Below are positions 40,681 to 64,000 of a stretch of DNA of 64,000 nucleotides, in pieces (within the stretch, counting starts at the first letter, position 1; the number at the start of each line of letters is the position of its first letter). The position numbers and the translations under genes were made by a program. This DNA comes from Okapia johnstoni (taxonomy: Eukaryota > Chordata > Mammalia > Artiodactyla > Giraffidae). Under the pieces are notes generated by a model. The model did no database searches. It worked only from the letters and a program-made list of their open reading frames with translations, and had not been told where the DNA came from. The DNA is taken from assembly GCA_024291935.2 (NCBI GenBank), contig CM044306.1, positions 20,779,001 to 20,843,000 of the forward strand, read 5' to 3'.

Positions 40681-40789
40681 GTGGGGGGGGGGGGCACGTG
40701 AGGCGGGGAGTTCCCGGAGGGCATCAGAGACAGAATTTGAGCTGGATCCGGAAGGACAGATGAGTTTAAGCCCAAAAGTGAAGGACTGT

Positions 40790-41900
40790 CGTTCCTGGCA
40801 GAGGAAACCGAATGAGCCAAGGCGCTTTGGGACACAGACCCCTTGCCCGGCGCTGCAGGGACACACAACCTGGCGCAAGGAGATTTACATCTCCGGGCCT
40901 TGGCTCAGAAACCTATGATAATTACACCAGACTTGCGCTTGGGAACAACTGGAAAGATCTGTGCTGCTTTCGCCAAACCTCTTGCCCGCGGTTAAGGCAG
41001 GAAGCCCTGGGAGGCGCGCAGCAGGACGGAAGCTCGGTTAACCCGGCTCTCCACCCCTCCATCCTCGGCTTGCTGAAGTATATACACTCCAGCTCCCAGA
41101 GAAAGAGGAAAGAAAAAGACCGGAAGGAAAAAAAAAAAACAGAAACTCTCGGGGGCAGGGACGGGGGGCGTGCGTGGCCTGAGTCCGGCCGGGGTGGTGC
41201 GCGGGCCGCGCGGGCCACAGTGGTTCCGGGACTCGCGACTGGGCGCGCTTCCCGCCGCCTTCCGGCCCCGCGCGGGGAAGCTGAGGCCGCGCTCCCACCT
41301 CCCCTCGGCTCAGCCTCGCGCCTCCCGCCGCGTCACCCGTCCCCGCTCAGGCTCCTTGGGGGCCGCGCGGTCAGGCCTACCCCGCGGTCGGGCCACCTCC
41401 TCCCTCTCCGGAGTGACGAATCGGCGCCCGGCTGGCAAAGTACTGACATTCGGGGAGTTTTGAGGAACGTGTGGAGCCTGAAAAAAATCCTTGACTGTAC
41501 TAAACACCACCGCGTCCCCACTAGAACGTCTAATTTTCTGAAGAGAGTCGGTTGGGGCCTGGAAAGGAATTAAGAAGAGTGTTGAAAGTGCGAGCGCGGA
41601 AGCTCGGGACGCGAGGGGCGGGGCGTGCGCGGGACAAAGGGAAGCGAGGCCGGAGCTGCGGGCGCTTTTTCTGCCCGCGGGTGAGTGTTTCCGACTGGGC
41701 CCGACTGGGTCGGGAGGGTGGAGAGGCGTGGGGTCCCGGCTTGGCTGGGGTTGCTGGGGGTTGCTGGGGTTCAGGCTTGGCCGCGGGACCAGGGCCGGGG
41801 GCCGGTTGCGGCCTCTCTGAGGCCTAGCGGAGCGAGGGTGAGGAGAGAGTCCCATCTGGGGCTCCTCCTGGGCGGCCAGAAGTGCCCCTTCCACTAACCC
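40790..41900 (+). promoter_or_regulatory. SMARCE1: CpG island promoter of SMARCE1
   Basis: CpG dinucleotides become dense from about 40,800 and peak at 41,150-41,700, in sharp contrast to the AT-rich surroundings. A GC box (GGGGCGGGGC, 41,615-41,624) lies just before the presumed first exon, and no TATA box is seen. Long ORFs on both strands here (for example 40,812-41,573) are a by-product of high GC. Confidence 0.85.
41630..41680 (+). other. SMARCE1: SMARCE1 noncoding exon 1 (start approximate)
   Basis: The 3' edge is supported by a strong donor: GCCCGCGG then GTGAGT at 41,681. The 5' end cannot be fixed by eye and is placed just downstream of the GC box. Confidence 0.6.
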
Positions 41901-42129
41901 CGCGGGAGTGGTCAAAGTGCTGCTTCTGCATGCTCCTCTTCAGTAGAGTCGCTGGTAAAGTGCACCTTCACATCAAACTGAAACGAATCGATCTCAAAGG
42001 AAGCCCTTGGGGCAAGCTAAACCCGTGGTCCTCACCTTCAGAAAGGTGGTTTCCCCTTGTCCAGGCAGCGATCTGAGGACTCACGATGTGGCTTGAAGTG
42101 AAGAGCGAAAGCTCGGCAACAGTTTGGCC

Positions 42130-42320
42130 TGGGTTTGAAACCCAGCTCTGACACTTCCTGACTGTGTGTCTTGAGCCAAGTTACTTATATTCAACGAGAC
42201 TCCTTTTTTCCCTCCGTAAAATGGCAATAGCAGTACACATCTCGTTGTTAGTGTGACTTTTAAACCAGATGGTGTGAAAGTAGTAAACCTGTCCCGTATA
42301 AGGTATTCAACAAATAACTT
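42130..42320 (+). mobile_element. MIR SINE
   Basis: GGTTTGAAACCCAGCTCTGA, then TGTCTTGAGCCAAGTTACTT and CCGTAAAATGGCAATAGCAG match the MIR order. It lies within SMARCE1 intron 1. Confidence 0.78.
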
Positions 42321-43139
42321 CTCCAGGATTTTATGTCAGGCACCGGGGATGCATACAGTGGTGGACAAATGTACGAGATCACTCTTGAAATTTATGGTAT
42401 AGCAAAAGAGATCAGCAATTTTAAAGTATTAACAATAAAATGTGACACCAGGGAGCTTGTGGCAGTTATTATCAGGGCCCCCCACACAGCAAGGCCTACT
42501 GGATGTTGACAGCCCACCCAAACTTGAGCAGGAAGGAAATCTGCACCAGACTCTGGTTTCCTGCCTGTACCTTAAGGAGAGACGGGAGACCCAGGTTGGG
42601 CCATTGAGAAAATAAATGATTTCTTTCTTTCCACACCAGGCCTCTTACTCATAATGCTCCAGCAATGCCCTTAAAATACATAAGAGGAGCAAAAAAAAAA
42701 ATGTTTGTTTCTCATAATGTTGGATGAAAATACTCTAGTAGTCATAGAAGTTATTTGCCTTTTTTCTAAAAATGAATGTTCGTCTCTTTGTACACACTGT
42801 GTGTAATGTATAGTGAGGTAAGGAACAAGTTCACATGTGTGTGGTCATGTCCTGAGCTAGTGTTACTAGGACCGAAGTTGGTAAGAATTGAGCTAGGTAC
42901 TGGGACAGCAATAATGAATTACATGGTCCCTCTCTCCATTCAACCCCCATATTAGCAGGTGTGATATGATATTGATCTGTGTAAATTGGAGTACAAATGA
43001 GGAAACATTTAATTTTGTACAGATACGTCAAGAAATCTTCATTGAGGAGATATATTTGGAGTTGGGCTAAGAAAGGTCAATAAGAGTTTTTTCCAGTAGA
43101 CTCTCAAAATTTATTCCCAGCAGTTATGAAGCTATTTGT

Positions 43140-43352
43140 TGTTGGTTTTTAGTCACTCAGTTGTGTCTGACTCTTGCGACCCCATGGACTGTAGCCTACC
43201 AGGCTCCTCTCTCCATGGGATTCCCCAAGCGAGCATACTGGAGTGGGTTCCCATTTCCTTCTCCAGGGGATCTTCCCGACCCAGGGATTGAACTCGGGTC
43301 TTCTGCATTGGCAGGCGGGTCCTTTTACTGCTGAGCCACCAGGGAAGCTCCA
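43140..43352 (-). mobile_element. Bov-tA SINE
   Basis: The reverse complement gives the head GGTGGCTCAGCAGTAAAAGG and body ACCCACTCCAGTATGC. It lies in SMARCE1 intron 1, some 530 bases before exon 2. Confidence 0.87.
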
Positions 43353-43879
43353 TTTACCACTATAAGAGAATGTGAAGTTTACTGTCACACCAATTACCTC
43401 TTCCACTGCCTTCAGGAGTAAAATGCTGTTTCACTAGAAAGAAATTGTTATCCTAAAAGGAAGGCAGAGCTGTGGCTGATCAGGGAGCTGTCAGTGTCTG
43501 GTAGGCCTTGTTGAGGTAGGCCCCAATAATACATCATATTCTTTTGTCACTATATTTTTACCAATTTGATTAAATTTTTACATGCCATCAGCAAAATGTT
43601 TTCCATACAAGAGGTTGCTCAGTATCAAAAAAAAAAAACTTGCAAGTACATGTTTAGTTTTACTTTTTAATATCCCCTGTCATTTGTTTTAGTCATTTAA
43701 TTCTGATTAACTAAGTGACCTAAAGAACTAGTAAAATATTTAAAAGGCTTGATTACTAGAAGATAATGTAATTTTACAAAGAAATACGAAACTACCCTAT
43801 TCTTTAGAAAAACATTCTCTTATACTTGCTGAGTTTTGATTATCTTTATTTTTCTTTTTTTTTCCTTTTTTTATTTTAG

Positions 43880-43924
43880 TGTCTCAGATTCATTCTTAAG
43901 GAACTGAGAACTTAATCTTCCAAA

Positions 43925-43931
<7 letters not shown>
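43880..43931 (+). other. SMARCE1: SMARCE1 exon 2 (5' UTR end and start codon)
   Basis: The acceptor is a long T-tract ending in TTATTTTAG. The exon carries 45 bases of leader and only seven coding bases (ATG TCA A, 43,925-43,931) before the donor GTAAGT. An alternative AG at 43,886-43,887 would only shorten the leader. Confidence 0.85.
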
Positions 43932-62772
<18,841 letters not shown>

Positions 62773-63850
62773 ATGTTGCCTTGTTTTATGTGTTCTAAAT
62801 AACTTTTTTAAATGAAAAAATGTTTTTTGAGTTTTAATGGTGTTATGTGGTTTGTGTATTAATATTGTTCTTGTCCATATCACACCACCAAAGGCTTTTG
62901 GACCGTTTAGCATCATGAGCTGAATGGCAGTCACCTTTCGTAAGCGGTTGCAAAGATGGTTCTTTTCTTTGGATCTTGTTTCTAGCCCTCAACTGCTAAG
63001 AGCCTCAGAATTTATATTAACTGAGAAAATGCCCACCTCTTTTAGAGAATTATCCTTTGATGCTGCAGAATCTACTTGTACAAATGCCTTCCTACAGCTC
63101 ACTTGGGTGCTTACCAAAGCCATAGCTTTAAGCCTTTCCAGTCCTCATCAATAGCTTCCTGAAGGTCCGCTTTCCTGTTTCCTTCCACAAAGAGCAGCTT
63201 CTTGAAAACGTAATCATGTATGAGTATGTATTTGTTCACTTACCCTTTTTTATTTTTCATCAGTGTCAGATACCAAGAGTTGTGTTAATGTGTTGAGTGT
63301 ACCTACAGCCACACTTGGATTGTATTGATCCAGAAATAGTCTCCATAGTTAGTTACTGGCTTATGAAATAGTCATTAAAGTGAACATGGCACATATACAC
63401 TTATCTATACTGCCTTTTGTTATAATTAATATTGGATATGTTCTGGTGAGAAATCATCTTTATTGTACAGGGGGAAAAAATACTTTTTTTCCCTGAGTTT
63501 TCCAAAGACAGATCACAAAACTGAAGGAAGTAAATATTCTTGTAAGGGAATATGTAACTTCAAAATGATTAGCTCATTCTAGAAAGAAAATAGCTGGGAA
63601 TTAAGGTTCATTCACTGGAAATTGTTTTACAATAATCAAAACATTTAAAACCTCAAGGCTCAGGATCCCATAGGTCAGAGCCTACCTTTTTGATAAACTC
63701 TAGTAAAGTCTTAGAGACTAGAAGCAAGATAGTTTGTGACACATATGCGTTCTAAAAACTAGAATAGATTTTTACTGAATAGTGGTATAATTGATGGTAT
63801 ATGTTTCTTAAAGGTCCAAATGTAATAAAAAAATGGAAAAAAGAGTCTCA
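62773..63850 (+). other. SMARCE1: SMARCE1 3' UTR
   Basis: It is repeat-free. The likely poly(A) signal AATAAA lies at 63,824-63,829 and is followed by a GT/T-rich stretch (CAGTGTTTTTAATGC) at about 63,850. The ORF at 62,924-63,154 is not coding. The rest of the window to 64,000 is downstream flank. Confidence 0.7.
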
Positions 63851-64000
63851 GTGTTTTTAATGCACTAAATATTCTTATGCAAGGCAAGCTTATAATCTTG
63901 TTACAATGTAGTGACAATTTGGAGTGGCATTTCACAGCTGTTAATGAATTTGCTTATCCAGATAAGGTCCTGTCTCACCAAAGTACATAAACTGCTGTAA

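Noticed and set aside
40812..41573. A 253-codon ORF in the CpG island as a protein gene
   Set aside because: High GC lowers stop frequency and open frames exist on both strands here. Composition is Arg/Pro/Gly-rich without domains, and it overlaps the SMARCE1 promoter.

Overview
The window is mammalian nuclear DNA from a ruminant, probably cattle or a close relative. The evidence is the repeat content: BovB (RTE-type) LINE fragments, tRNA-derived Bov-tA/Bov-A SINEs, CHR-type SINEs and the ruminant L1 3' end. It carries two spliced protein genes, both on the + strand, and the ORFs outside them are retrotransposon relics or chance. The order KRT222 then SMARCE1 in the same direction fits the type I keratin cluster edge on human 17q21.2, read in reverse. 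By that synteny KRT24 should lie just left of the window, but I see none of it.

Region 1 (1-28,600) is intergenic and densely packed with retrotransposons. Four features stand out: a nested stack at 2.0-6.6 kb in which three successive insertions each keep a target-site duplication (TSD); a U6 snRNA copy fused to an unidentified mRNA 3' end at 12.9-13.3 kb, with a TSD; and two BovB copies with an inverted 5' part, at 18.65-20.34 kb and 27.2-27.7 kb.

Region 2 (28,745-36,241, 3' UTR to about 38.06 kb) is KRT222, a headless type I keratin-like gene. Its six coding exons join in frame to 295 codons plus stop. It keeps the keratin coil 2 exon layout, including a 221-bp exon, but has no head, coil 1A or coil 1B.

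Region 3 (38.1-40.7 kb) is a short intergenic gap. It holds an L1 3' end carrying a 33-nt BovB insertion with an 11-bp TSD.

Region 4 (about 40.8 kb to the end) starts with a CpG island and then holds SMARCE1 (BAF57), an HMG-box subunit of the BAF (SWI/SNF) chromatin-remodelling complex. A noncoding first exon is followed by ten coding exons (43,925-62,772) that join in frame to 411 codons plus stop. A poly(A) signal lies at 63,824-63,829.

The two genes are neighbours but have no evident shared function: one encodes an intermediate-filament-like protein, the other a chromatin factor with its own CpG-island promoter. I see no CRISPR, operon or other prokaryotic system and no new protein system. 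The novelty here lies in retrotransposition structures. Family names and human comparisons are from memory; no database was searched.
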